Part shown: one piece after another, positions 55,836-64,000 of the stretch
Layout: each line of letters opens with the position of its first letter
Numbering within the stretch: the stretch's first letter is position 1
Assembly: GCF_017873185.1 (NCBI RefSeq)
Contig: NZ_JAGGJX010000005.1
Coordinates: 62,001-126,000 of the forward strand
Direction: 5' to 3'
Length of the DNA: 64,000 nucleotides
Origin: Metaclostridioides mangenotii
GTDB taxonomy: Bacteria; Bacillota; Clostridia; Peptostreptococcales; Peptostreptococcaceae
Notes under the pieces: model-generated
What the model was told of the DNA's origin: nothing
Databases searched by the model: none
The model's input: the letters and a program-made list of their open reading frames with translations, nothing else
Program-made: the position numbers and the translations under genes

Positions 55836-56112
55836 ATCTATTTCACCTACTTTAAATATTTTATCTTTATATTAAATTCACGAAATTTATTTACAATTCA
55901 CAAGTATAATAAATGCGAACAACTCGAACATGATTTTCTCTATAAATTCGTTCGAATCGCAATAAATCATATCTTTTTATTATATCATTTTTAATTTGCT
56001 TTTACACTATCGATTATTAAAAGATATTTTGTTAACAAAAATTTGTATCCCTTTGCAATATTACCCTTTATAAGAGAAAAATAATTTTTTTAAGAATAAA
56101 TAGCTAATATCA

Positions 56113-56297
56113 TTGCATTTTTTGTCCTTTTTTATTATAATGTAAGAAGGTTATCCCCCTGGTAACCCTAGTTAGTTAATATATCTATTCCCAATCCCCT
56201 TTTTATAAAGATATATTTTATATTTATTATAATAAGATTAATTACGGGAATTAATCTAACGCAGAAAAAAGAGCTTACCCCAAGCTCTTTTTTCGTT
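56113..56297 (+). ncRNA. Candidate C-rich small RNA
   Basis: A promoter-like pair TTGCAT (56113-56118) and TATAAT (56136-56141), 17 bp apart, would start transcription near 56148. About 147 nt later AAAAAAGAGCTT and AAGCTCTTTTTT form a terminator. The RNA has a GGTTA/TAACC hairpin with a TCCCCC loop, a single-stranded TTCCCAATCCCC, a GATTAATT/AATTAATC hairpin, and an ACCCC terminator loop. No ORF with a ribosome binding site is present. C-rich motifs of this kind pair with Shine-Dalgarno sequences in known Firmicute sRNAs. The opposite strand cannot be excluded. Confidence 0.45.
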
Positions 56298-56606
56298 TTT
56301 ATAAACATATTTTCTGATCTTTGTTATGTATATTACAGAAATAAAAAATTAAAAACGAACATTTTCATAAAATTTATCTAATCTAAATAAACATCTTCAA
56401 ACAAATAAATTCATTTTAATCAGTTAGTTTCCACTAATTTTTTTTCGTAACTTTAGCAATAACTAGTAGTTTTTATATCACCCCTATGACTTTATTTAAA
56501 GATATATTTATATTTTTCCATTTAACGTTATCTATATATTTGCAATAATTACAAATATTCTTGTAATTTTTTTAAAATTATTTTATGTTTAATTAAATTA
56601 TATATA

Positions 56607-56641
56607 TAAAAAAAAGCTATCCCAATACTCCTGAATAGCCT
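56607..56641 (-). terminator. Terminator of the amino-acid ABC operon
   Basis: GGCTAT and ATAGC(C/T) pair around a partly paired loop, followed on the minus strand by a run of eight T. Confidence 0.65.
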
Positions 56642-56677
56642 CTTTACTATATCTAAATTTATTCATTTTAATTTATA

Positions 56678-57403
56678 TTAAGAAATCACTTTTCTTAAAA
56701 AATCTTTTGTTCTTTCATTCTTAGGATTGTTAAATACCTCCTCTGGACTTCCATCTTCTAGTATTTTTCCTTCATCGATAAATATCACTCTATCCGCTAC
56801 TTCTTTTGCAAATCCCATTTCATGAGTTACTATTGCCATAGTCATTCCTTCTTCTGCAAGCTCTTTTATTACGTCTAGAACTTCTCCAACCATCTCTGGA
56901 TCAAGTGCTGAAGTAGGCTCATCAAATAACATCAAATCAGGTTCCATAGCTAAAGCTCTAGCTATAGCTATTCTCTGCTTTTGCCCACCTGATAGCTGAG
57001 ATGGATAGGCATCCTTTTTATCAAGTAAACCTACTCTAGTCAGCAGATACTCCGCTTTATCAGTAGCTTCTTTGTTAGTCATCTTTTTTAACTTTACAGG
57101 CGCTAGTTTTATATTGTCTATAATAGATTTATGTGGAAATAGATTAAAGCTTTGGAAAACCATCCCTATTTTTTGTCTTGTCTTATCTATATCTGCTTTT
57201 TTATCTACTATATTTTGACCTTCAAATACTATCTGTCCGCCTGTTGGAACTTCCAATAAATTCATACATCTTAAAAGTGTACTTTTACCAGATCCACTTG
57301 GACCAATTATAACAACTATTTCACCTTTAGCTATTTTTAGATCAATATTTTTTAATACTTTTATATTTCCAAAACTTTTATCTAAATTTTTTATACTAAT
57401 CAT
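56678..57403 (-). CDS. Polar amino-acid ABC transporter ATPase
   Basis: The 241-residue protein shows Walker [20 protein letters not shown]-loop [14 protein letters not shown], signature [17 protein letters not shown] and [19 protein letters not shown]. It is of the GlnQ/ArtP class that energises import of Arg, Gln or related amino acids. It is the last gene of a three-gene operon under a tandem T-box leader. Confidence 0.93.
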   Translation of the reverse strand: MISIKNLDKSFGNIKVLKNIDLKIAKGEIVVIIGPSGSGKSTLLRCMNLLEVPTGGQIVFEGQNIVDKKADIDKTRQKIGMVFQSFNLFPHKSIIDNIKLAPVKLKKMTNKEATDKAEYLLTRVGLLDKKDAYPSQLSGGQKQRIAIARALAMEPDLMLFDEPTSALDPEMVGEVLDVIKELAEEGMTMAIVTHEMGFAKEVADRVIFIDEGKILEDGSPEEVFNNPKNERTKDFLRKVIS

Positions 57404-57456
57404 ATTATCACTTTCCCTTACATAACTTTATTCTTTGTAGCTAATTAGATCAGATA

Positions 57457-58110
57457 CTAATTAGATACAGACATTTTCTTTTCCAAAAGTCCAACAAGTC
57501 TTGACAATGTAAATGTTAAGACAAAGTAGATAGCTGCTGCAACTAAGAATGGCTCTAATGCTATAAACGATGAATTTCTAACCATTCCTGCTACGAACAT
57601 CAACTCTACAACTCCTATTATAGAAATTATTGATGACTCTTTGACAAGAGATATAAACTCATTGGCTAAAGCTGGCAATACATTTTTTACAGCTTGAGGA
57701 ACTATTACATATCTCATAGTGCTCCAGTAACTAAGACCAAGAGATCTACTTGCTTCCGTCTGTCCTTTGTCAACTGCTTGAATCCCTGATCTAAGTATCT
57801 CTGCAACATATGCACCTGAATTCACAGAAAGAGTAAATGCAGCTGCTGCAAATTCACTCGGGAAATCTATTCCTATTTGAGGCAGACCAAAGTATACTAT
57901 AGAAATTTGAACCATTATCGGTGTTCCCCTTATAATTTCAATGTATATTGAAGCTAAAATATTAAATAATTTATTATTTGATATTTTAGCCAGACATACT
58001 ATCAAGCCTATGATCACACCAAAGAATAATGCTACAAATGATATTGATATTGTCGTAATTGTCCCGTCTATAAACATCGGGTAATACTTACCTAAAAAAC
58101 TAAAATCCAT
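57457..58110 (-). CDS. Polar amino-acid ABC permease
   Basis: The 217-residue permease has five helices of the HisM/GlnP type. IEIIRGTPIMVQISIVYFGL and RSGIQAVDKGQTEASRSLGL (the EAA loop that contacts the ATPase) are clear. VPQAVKNVLPALANEFISLVK follows. It probably acts as a homodimer with the ATPase encoded next. Confidence 0.93.
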   Translation of the reverse strand: MDFSFLGKYYPMFIDGTITTISISFVALFFGVIIGLIVCLAKISNNKLFNILASIYIEIIRGTPIMVQISIVYFGLPQIGIDFPSEFAAAAFTLSVNSGAYVAEILRSGIQAVDKGQTEASRSLGLSYWSTMRYVIVPQAVKNVLPALANEFISLVKESSIISIIGVVELMFVAGMVRNSSFIALEPFLVAAAIYFVLTFTLSRLVGLLEKKMSVSN

Positions 58111-58137
58111 AATTACATCTCCTACTTATTCATTAAA

Positions 58138-58959
58138 TTAATTTCCACCTTTTGCTGCTAAATTAGTAGCATTTTCTAGCATTTTATCTATTTCACCGCT
58201 ATCTTTTAAATCTTTTATTACTTTATTTATTAACTCTAAATACTCTTTATTGTTATCATCTTTTTTAATTGCTGCTGCCATTCCTTCTTCTACATTATCA
58301 CCTAATCCTGAAGTAGCTAACTTAATACCATCGTACTGCTTAGTATTTATCATTCCAACAGTTTCATTTACAACAATTGCATCTATTTTTCCATTTTTAA
58401 GGTCTAGTACTAAATCAGGTACATTAGTTAAAGACTTCATACTTTCCATTTTCAAAGTATCTCTTACATACTCTTCTTGTATTGTTCCTTTTTGAACTCC
58501 AACGTTAAGTTTTTTTAAATCATCTTCTGTTTTTACTTTACCTTCATCACCTTCTCTAACTATAACTGCATTTTTAGTAACATAGTACAATTCAGAGAAA
58601 TCAACACTTTTCTTTCTTTCATCCGTTGGCGACATACCTGATAGTATAATATCTATTTTGTTTGCATTTAATGCTCCTATAAGTCCATCAAAGCCCATCT
58701 TTTTAATTTCTACTTCTACACCAATTTCTTTTGATATTTTATTTGCTAGCTCTACATCAAATCCAGCAACCTCGTCTTTTCCATTTTCAACTTTTGGAAA
58801 CTCAAATGGTGGATAATCTGGATTTAATCCAACTATTAACTTTCCATTCTCCTTTATTTGATCTAATTTAGTAGCATTACTTTTTGATGAACATCCAACG
58901 ACACCTACTGCCAATGCCAATACTAACCCCAAACTCAATAATTTCTTTAATCCCTTCAT
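58138..58959 (-). CDS. Amino-acid-binding lipoprotein
   Basis: The 273-residue protein has a lipoprotein signal (LGLVLALAVGVVGCSS) and a family 3 solute-binding domain: LIVGLNPDYPPFEFPKVENG, VAGFDVELANKISKEIGVEV, KIDIILSGMSPTDERKKSVD. It starts behind GAGGGGAAG; an ATG 18 bp upstream overlaps that site. It is the first gene after the tandem T-box. Arginine is the likely ligand, inferred from the specifier codon. Confidence 0.92.
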   Translation of the reverse strand: MKGLKKLLSLGLVLALAVGVVGCSSKSNATKLDQIKENGKLIVGLNPDYPPFEFPKVENGKDEVAGFDVELANKISKEIGVEVEIKKMGFDGLIGALNANKIDIILSGMSPTDERKKSVDFSELYYVTKNAVIVREGDEGKVKTEDDLKKLNVGVQKGTIQEEYVRDTLKMESMKSLTNVPDLVLDLKNGKIDAIVVNETVGMINTKQYDGIKLATSGLGDNVEEGMAAAIKKDDNNKEYLELINKVIKDLKDSGEIDKMLENATNLAAKGGN

Positions 58960-59017
58960 ATTTACTTCCCCTCTCATTTTTTATTTTTATTTCTAAATTA
59001 TCTTTTATTTCAAATAC

Positions 59018-59135
59018 AAAAAAGTCCCTTAGCCAAACGACTAAGAGACGAATTTACCGCGTTACCACTCTTATTGATAAGTAATAGTTAATTCAAGAAA
59101 ATGTTCAGCCACTCGACTTGGATACTCAATTTTTG
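59018..59135 (-). promoter_or_regulatory. T-box element 2, shortened
   Basis: A second AAGAGTGGTAACGCGG box (59057-59072) and a terminator (59018-59049) repeat the first module almost exactly. Only about 55 nt of unrelated sequence precedes it, too short for a stem I with a specifier. It looks like a duplicated antiterminator/terminator without its own sensing arm. Confidence 0.75.
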
Positions 59136-59139
59136 TATT

Positions 59140-59387
59140 AAAAAAGTCCCTTAGTCAAACGACTAAGAGACGAAATATATCCGCGTTACCACTCTTCTTG
59201 ATAAGTAATTACTTATCCTCTCAAACCCTTAAGGCGGGCTACCTATTATCATACTAATTTTCTGATAATCTTCTCCAAAGTTCTATTCACATAACACTTC
59301 ATTACTGGGCTCACACCAACATCCCAACTCGCTGAAAATCCATATTAGTTACTTTCTTTTTCATAGAATTTATTTATTTAAATTATT
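59140..59387 (-). promoter_or_regulatory. T-box riboswitch 1, arginine-type
   Basis: A full T-box leader: stem I with TTTTCAGCGAGTTGGGATG and TTGGTGTGAGCCCAGT, then a specifier region GAAT-AGA-ACTTTGGAG, whose codon reads AGA (59282-59284). The T-box AAGAGTGGTAACGCGG is at 59181-59196 and a hairpin with T6 at 59140-59171. Uncharged tRNA-Arg would stabilise the antiterminator. The codon call rests on the usual GAA-N-XXX-A alignment. Confidence 0.8.
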
Positions 59388-59393
59388 ACTACA

Positions 59394-59422
59394 ATTATAC
59401 TCATTTAATATACCTTTGTCAA
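59394..59422 (-). promoter_or_regulatory. Promoter of the T-box operon
   Basis: TTGACA (59417-59422) and TATAAT (59394-59399), exactly 17 bp apart, are both perfect sigma-A consensus hexamers. Confidence 0.9.
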
Positions 59423-59446
59423 TAAGTTTTTAAAAATAATTTTAAT

Positions 59447-61321
59447 TTATTTCTTATTCTTAGTTTCTTCAATAAACACAGACCCCTGAACCTTTTTATT
59501 GTGCTTAAATGTAGGATAACTTATACACACACTCTCTTTAGCTCTAGTAATACCAACATAAAGTAGTCTTCTCTCTTCTTCAATATGCTTTTCTAACTCA
59601 GTAGTATCCTTATCTTTCTCAGTCTTGTATGGAATAGTATTCTCATCGACTCCAACTATGTAAACATGCTTAAATTCAAGTCCTTTTGCACTGTGCATAG
59701 TTGTAAGCATAATACCACTTACATCATCTTTACCCTTTTTTGATATTTCAGATTTAACTTCTTCAATATGTTTTAAAAACTCTTCAGTTGCATTGTACTT
59801 TTTGGCAGAATCTCCAAAATCAATAAGTATATTCATAATATCTTTTACTTTTATTTTTTTATTAGTACAGTAGTCAAGAATATATCTGTCGTAATCTAAA
59901 GTTTCACGAATGTAAGAGATTGCGTACTCTGGGCTTAACCCCTTTATGTAATTCATATCTATATCCAGATCTTCCAGTGTTTCTATCTGTTTTTTATGGA
60001 GATCACATTTATTTAGAAGTGCAAATAATAAATCCTCTTCTTCCTTAACCATATTAATGCTATCCCTAGAAATATATCTAAATGGCTTATTTATTATTTT
60101 TATCCAATCATTATTGCTACCTTTTTCGATCCCTATTTTTAGATAAGAAATTAAATCTCTACAAGCCCAGTGATCGTAAATTGTAACAGGTATATCCTTT
60201 ACTGAGAAGTTTATTCTCCTGTCTATAAGTATGTCAACAAAGGCTCTTGACTGAATATTATTTCTATAAATTATAGCATAATCGCTGTAATCAGCTTTTT
60301 TATTTTCCACTTTTCTAATAATTTCATCGATAATTATATTTGCCTCATCATCAGAATCTTTTGCAGTAATGTATTTTACACTTCCTCCTGAACCAATCTC
60401 TGATTTTATTACCTTCTTGTACCTATTTTTATTTTTCTCAATAAGTCTATTTGAAGTCTCTAAGATCTCACTGTAAGATCTATAATTCAAATCTAGAACT
60501 ACCTTTTGACTTTTTCCAAAATACTCTTCAAATTCAACTAAAAAATCGGGTCTTGCCCCTCTAAATCCGTAAATACTCTGATCTTCATCTCCAACTACAA
60601 ATACATTATTATCTGGAGTACCTATAAGTTTAAGTACTTCAAATTGCACCTTATTAATATCCTGAAACTCATCTACAAGAATGTATTTGTACTTACTTCT
60701 AACTACATTAAGTGCATTTTTATCCCTATTTAAAAGCTCATATGTTTTTATAAGCATATCATCAAAATCAATCTTATTTATCTCATGTTTTAAGTTCTCA
60801 TACATATTATATAAGGTCGAAAAATCGCCTTTTTCAACAATATTTGAATTAAAACTTCTAGGGTCCATCAATTCATTTTTAACATATGAAATTTCATTGA
60901 TCACCTCTCCAATAACATCATTGTCATCGGCATCTTCTACATTTAAACTTTTCATTATTCCTTTAATTGCAGTTACTTTAGTTTTATCATCTATCAAACT
61001 CTTTAGATCATACCCTTCAAAATATCTAAGTATCCTAAAAAATACAGAATGGAAAGTCCCAAAGTTGACTCTACCCATTCTGTGATCGTCGCTAAGCGAT
61101 ATAGTTCTATTTTTCATCTCTGTAGAAGATGCTTTTGTAAAACTTATTGCTAAAATATTCTTTGGAGATATATTTTCGTTTATTACTAAATTTACTAGTC
61201 TATGTGAAATAACTCTGGTCTTACCTGATCCTGGACCTGCTACAACTAAACAGGGACCATTAACATGTTTTGCTGCTAGTTTTTGCTCGCCATTTAGCTC
61301 GTTTAACAAAGAACTTCCCAT
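59447..61321 (-). CDS. UvrD/PcrA-like DNA helicase
   Basis: The 624-residue superfamily-1 helicase has motif I VVAGPGSGKTRVISHRLVNL, motif II LVDEFQDINKVQFEVLKL, motif III VGDEDQSIYGFRGARP, motif V TMHSAKGLEFKHVYIVGVDE and motif VI RRLLYVGITRAKE. It is shorter than PcrA (about 720-740) and lacks the usual C-terminal RNA-polymerase-binding tail, so it is probably a second UvrD paralogue. Confidence 0.9.
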   Translation of the reverse strand: MGSSLLNELNGEQKLAAKHVNGPCLVVAGPGSGKTRVISHRLVNLVINENISPKNILAISFTKASSTEMKNRTISLSDDHRMGRVNFGTFHSVFFRILRYFEGYDLKSLIDDKTKVTAIKGIMKSLNVEDADDNDVIGEVINEISYVKNELMDPRSFNSNIVEKGDFSTLYNMYENLKHEINKIDFDDMLIKTYELLNRDKNALNVVRSKYKYILVDEFQDINKVQFEVLKLIGTPDNNVFVVGDEDQSIYGFRGARPDFLVEFEEYFGKSQKVVLDLNYRSYSEILETSNRLIEKNKNRYKKVIKSEIGSGGSVKYITAKDSDDEANIIIDEIIRKVENKKADYSDYAIIYRNNIQSRAFVDILIDRRINFSVKDIPVTIYDHWACRDLISYLKIGIEKGSNNDWIKIINKPFRYISRDSINMVKEEEDLLFALLNKCDLHKKQIETLEDLDIDMNYIKGLSPEYAISYIRETLDYDRYILDYCTNKKIKVKDIMNILIDFGDSAKKYNATEEFLKHIEEVKSEISKKGKDDVSGIMLTTMHSAKGLEFKHVYIVGVDENTIPYKTEKDKDTTELEKHIEEERRLLYVGITRAKESVCISYPTFKHNKKVQGSVFIEETKNKK

Positions 61322-61483
61322 CTATAGTATTCACCATCCTAATTTATAGCTACTCTATTATGTAATTATGCACATAAAAGATATCCATAATCATAAATTA
61401 CAGATATACTATTATTTTTTATCTTTTGATATAAATTTTATATAAAATAAATATACTTCTTATTTTTTCATATAAATATATAT

Positions 61484-61867
61484 TTATCTCCTAAAGTAAT
61501 CACTTATAGAGCTTATATCTATCTTTCCGATAACTATTAAGTATCCGATAACTATTAGTACAACCATAGCAATTGAATAAACTACCTTGTAGTAATTTTT
61601 CTGCTTATATGAACCATAACCAACAAGTAATTGTTGAAATACCAAGGAAAGAAGCATTACAATAGCAATTATACTAAATGGTATGATGTTAGTAAATGAA
61701 AGTGCTGCACAGACAAGTAAAATAACTGCCACAACTATATGTGATCTAGCTATAATAACCGTTAGTGGATCAACTTGCTTTTCTTGAACTTCTTTTTTTG
61801 TATTTACTACATTGTTTCTATAATTCTGTTTATTTTTTCTAGTCTTTTTAGACTTTTTTTTGCTCAT
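61484..61867 (-). CDS. Small basic membrane protein
   Basis: The 127-residue protein has a Lys/Arg/Asn-rich N-terminal 35 residues (MSKKKSKKTRKNKQNYRN) and three membrane helices. No family was recognised. It lies 162 bp upstream of the helicase on the same strand. Confidence 0.6.
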   Translation of the reverse strand: MSKKKSKKTRKNKQNYRNNVVNTKKEVQEKQVDPLTVIIARSHIVVAVILLVCAALSFTNIIPFSIIAIVMLLSLVFQQLLVGYGSYKQKNYYKVVYSIAMVVLIVIGYLIVIGKIDISSISDYFRR

Positions 61868-62020
61868 GTCATCACCTTTTCTTTAAATTCTACCTCTTAA
61901 TTATACACACTTTACCAAGTATAATCCATAGCCTAATTATTTGACCAAACTAGTTGTAATTTTATTTTGTATTGTTATGATTATCTTATAATAATTATTA
62001 TCCATATTTATTACTTTTTC

Positions 62021-62051
62021 TTGACTCTACCGTACAGGGTAATGTTTATAC
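62021..62051 (+). promoter_or_regulatory. MerR-type promoter (19-bp spacer)
   Basis: TTGACT (62021-62026) and TTATAC (62046-62051) have a 19-bp spacer containing the dyad TACC-gtacag-GGTA. This long spacer with a central dyad is the hallmark of promoters controlled by MerR-family activators. Confidence 0.7.
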
Positions 62052-62070
62052 TATAATTGGAGGTGAATAA

Positions 62071-62139
62071 ATGTACAAAATTGGTTTTATAAGTTTTGTT
62101 AAAATACTTTTATTTACAAAGGGTTACTATTTCATTTGA
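62071..62139 (+). pseudogene. MerR-family regulator remnant
   Basis: The gene behind the MerR-type promoter has a good GGAGG site and starts MYKIG, as MerR-family proteins do. The frame is lost at once and stops after 22 codons. Only the promoter and start survive. Confidence 0.5.
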
Positions 62140-62196
62140 AAATTTTAGTTTTAATGATTTTTTATATTTTTTAATTTAAAGACTATTGAAACTTGT

Positions 62197-62739
62197 TTAT
62201 TTCACATTTACTCCAAGTATTTGCTCCAAATATTGAAGAGACCACTTTTCTCGATCCGGGTTAAAAGAAGCACATGCTTCTGGATCAACATTTATATTTA
62301 TCTTCTTTCCTGAATTTACTGCAACTGTATACAATCCTATTACAGTTTGAAATACACATATGTCAGTTACTAGGCCAACCACAGTTACATCATTATATTT
62401 TTTAATTATTCCATCTAAAAAATCTTGCTTCGGACAGTAAGCTTTTTTATTTACATGGTTTACGACATTGTCTTTTCCTTTTATATCTCCATATATCTGA
62501 TAACCTTTAGTTCCATTTATACAGTGTTCATTGAATACATCTGCTTCTGGAGTTTTTTTATTTTTCCAATCATCAAAATCATGATCATCAAAAGTAAAAT
62601 ATATATCTTTCTCATCATAATCTCTAGCTAAGTTTTTTAGATGAACTTGAATATCTTGAGCTGCTTTTCCCACAGTTAACGCTCCATCATCTGCTACAAA
62701 GTCATATTGATAATCTACTATTATTAATGCTTTTTTCAT
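62197..62739 (-). CDS. pncA: Nicotinamidase (isochorismatase family)
   Basis: The 180-residue protein starts MKKALIIVDYQYDFVADDGALTVG, very close to Firmicute PncA. The catalytic Asp is in IVDYQYDF and the Cys in GLVTDICVFQTV. DHDFDDW supplies likely metal ligands. It deamidates nicotinamide to nicotinate for NAD salvage, linking to nadE at 21.5 kb. The ATG follows TAGGAGTG. Confidence 0.85.
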   Translation of the reverse strand: MKKALIIVDYQYDFVADDGALTVGKAAQDIQVHLKNLARDYDEKDIYFTFDDHDFDDWKNKKTPEADVFNEHCINGTKGYQIYGDIKGKDNVVNHVNKKAYCPKQDFLDGIIKKYNDVTVVGLVTDICVFQTVIGLYTVAVNSGKKININVDPEACASFNPDREKWSLQYLEQILGVNVK

Positions 62740-62909
62740 CTTAATCACTCCTATAGTCTTTAATATTGAACTTATTACATTTGATACTATTTTATAGTTT
62801 ATTATATCTTAATTCAAGTTAAATACTCTGTTTCAAAGTATTTAACTTTATTCAATTTAATTTATACACTTTAAAATAGCTCTAAGTACATTAGATATTA
62901 ATAAATAAG

Positions 62910-62940
62910 AAAGGTGCTCATATAATGAACACCTTTTTTT
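62910..62940. terminator. Hairpin terminator next to the lipoprotein gene
   Basis: AAGGTGctCAT and aTGaaCACCTT pair, with T7 on the plus strand and a weaker T3 on the minus strand. Confidence 0.55.
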
Positions 62941-62963
62941 AAAAGACTAGTATCTATGAATTT

Positions 62964-63605
62964 TTATTGTCCAAGTAAAAATACAGTTGCTATTTTACTA
63001 GTTGTTTGCGTTTCATCAACTATTTGCCATTTGTTTTTGCTATCTTTGTTTGGCTCAAGTTTAACTGGTACTGTTACCTCTGTATCGCTTGCTTCAATAT
63101 TTTCTATAGCGTCTTTCATAACACTCATAACTAATTTAGTTACTTTTGCTTGATCTTGTGCTATTGTTGGATCTTTTTTTACTTCTTCCGTTACTTTTGC
63201 TTGAAGTGTTGTTGTAATTGAAGTCATATTTAACCCTTTTATCTTAACAATTACTTCTGGATTAGTTTTGTCATCTTTAACTACCTCTACTGTATATGTA
63301 GCTTTATCATTAATTTGCTTAAGAATTGCATTCCATAGATCTTCTATTTCTTTATCAGCAGCCGGTAAACCTGAAGATGTCGCAAATCCAGCTTTAAACG
63401 CCTTTTCTGCTTCCTCTTTTGATTGAGTTACATCTTGATTAAATACTGATTTATATTTCTTTATATCCTCATCTTTTTGATACATCATTGCATTTACTAA
63501 TACTTCTGTCGCCTCTTTTGGATTTGGCTTTTTAGCCCCACAAGCTGCTACCCCTATCATAACTGTTAATATTAACATTAGGCATAATAATTTTTTGAAT
63601 TTCAT
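62964..63605 (-). CDS. DUF5105-like lipoprotein
   Basis: The 213-residue protein has a lipoprotein signal (LMLILTVMIGVAACG, lipobox Cys at about residue 23). The mature part is helical, then beta-rich: PKEATEVLVNAMMYQKDEDI, and a C-terminal ASDTEVTVPVKLEPNKDS. It fits DUF5105/DUF4878-like clostridial lipoproteins of unknown function. Confidence 0.65.
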   Translation of the reverse strand: MKFKKLLCLMLILTVMIGVAACGAKKPNPKEATEVLVNAMMYQKDEDIKKYKSVFNQDVTQSKEEAEKAFKAGFATSSGLPAADKEIEDLWNAILKQINDKATYTVEVVKDDKTNPEVIVKIKGLNMTSITTTLQAKVTEEVKKDPTIAQDQAKVTKLVMSVMKDAIENIEASDTEVTVPVKLEPNKDSKNKWQIVDETQTTSKIATVFLLGQ

Positions 63606-63658
63606 CTTAGTTCCATTCCCCCTTTTTTATGTGATATTTTATTTATATAGTTTAGATA

Positions 63659-64000
63659 TTACAATTTTAGTTTTGAAATAATGTCTCTGTAGGCATTTAT
63701 GTAAACTACCGTATCTAGTCCAACCCCTACACAATCAAACCCCTCATCCAAATATTTGTTTGCATCATCTACACTTCCTGTAAAAATAAAAGCTATTTTT
63801 CCAGCTTCTTTACAGGCACTTAGTATGCGTTTTATGGCTCCTTTTACTTCAGGATCATCAAATTTAGCTGGCTTATTCATTGCGATAGATAGATCAAAAG
63901 GACCAATTAAAATACCATCAACTCCATCTATATTTACTATTTCTTCAATATTTTCTAAACAACCTAATGTCTCACATTGAGGAATTAATAGAGTATTTTT
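63659..64000 (-). CDS. HpcH/HpaI aldolase family, 5' end cut by window edge
   Basis: The frame is open to the window edge; about 113 C-terminal residues are present. LIPQCETLGCLENIEEIVNI, VDGILIGPFDLSIAMNKP and DDANKYLDEGFDCVGVGLDT match the metal-binding half of HpcH/HpaI-type class II aldolases (2-dehydro-3-deoxyglucarate aldolase or macrophomate-synthase-like). The internal Met at 63880 is not the start. Confidence 0.85.
   Translation of the reverse strand, partial: KNTLLIPQCETLGCLENIEEIVNIDGVDGILIGPFDLSIAMNKPAKFDDPEVKGAIKRILSACKEAGKIAFIFTGSVDDANKYLDEGFDCVGVGLDTVVYINAYRDIISKLKL

Overview
The window is about 64 kb of AT-rich DNA with Gram-positive signals: strong AGGAGG-type ribosome binding sites, some TTG starts and many hairpin-plus-T-run terminators. 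It looks chromosomal. It comes from an anaerobic, endospore-forming Firmicute. The spoIIA operon, spoVACDE, yunB, a second SpoIVB-type protease and a CwlD-type amidase show sporulation. Rubrerythrin, superoxide reductase and pyruvate formate-lyase show an anaerobic, oxygen-defended lifestyle. From remembered gene order, which I could not search, the arrangement resembles Clostridioides difficile and related Peptostreptococcaceae. No rRNA, tRNA, CRISPR array, intact insertion sequence or prophage was recognised.

Layout. 1-2.9 kb: a truncated glycosyltransferase and a PP2C-like phosphatase, a small HTH protein, and a nitroreductase-like remnant. 2.9-7.2 kb: citrate-to-2-oxoglutarate operon (Re-citrate or homocitrate synthase, aconitase, isocitrate dehydrogenase). 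7.5-10.9 kb: DEAD-box helicase, then the rubrerythrin-PerR-superoxide reductase operon and a universal stress protein. 11.3-18.9 kb: a membrane protein, a ferric-siderophore uptake operon with an AraC regulator and Fur box, VanZ, and a zone of gene debris. 18.9-27.4 kb: SulP transporter, YebC, NadE, a split TSUP pair, YigZ, Nudix, HEAT, HflX and a Cys-rich protein. 27.4-32.4 kb: DUF1461 membrane protein, membrane-anchored MutS homologue, YcxB-like protein and ABC-F ATPase. 32.5-38.5 kb: cell-wall and sporulation genes, including a PBP1A with a Gly/Asn repeat tail. 38.6-42 kb: LuxR regulator, C-N hydrolase and MFS transporter. 42.2-46.1 kb: spoIIAA-spoIIAB-sigF and spoVAC-spoVAD-spoVAE. 46.2-52.4 kb: large DEAD-box helicase, Ca/Na exchanger, PflB-PflA. 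52.5-56 kb: YmaF-like spore protein, ThiI and IscS. 56-59.5 kb: a candidate small RNA and an amino-acid ABC transporter behind a tandem T-box leader. 59.4-64 kb: UvrD-type helicase, small membrane protein, MerR remnant, nicotinamidase, lipoprotein, and a truncated HpcH/HpaI aldolase.

How the parts fit. The citrate branch supplies 2-oxoglutarate and glutamate in an organism expected to lack a full TCA cycle. The PerR operon and the Fur-controlled siderophore operon handle peroxide and iron. PflB/PflA generate formate and acetyl-CoA. The spore genes cover forespore sigma-F control, dipicolinate loading, and protease and cortex functions.

The least ordinary signals are regulatory or remnant. 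They are a tandem arginine-type T-box leader with a shortened second module, a candidate small RNA with several C-rich motifs, two exact tandem cre-like repeats upstream of pflB, a 68-bp perfect palindrome used as a shared terminator, and a MerR-type promoter still driving a truncated MerR gene. No complete, clearly undescribed multi-gene system was seen.
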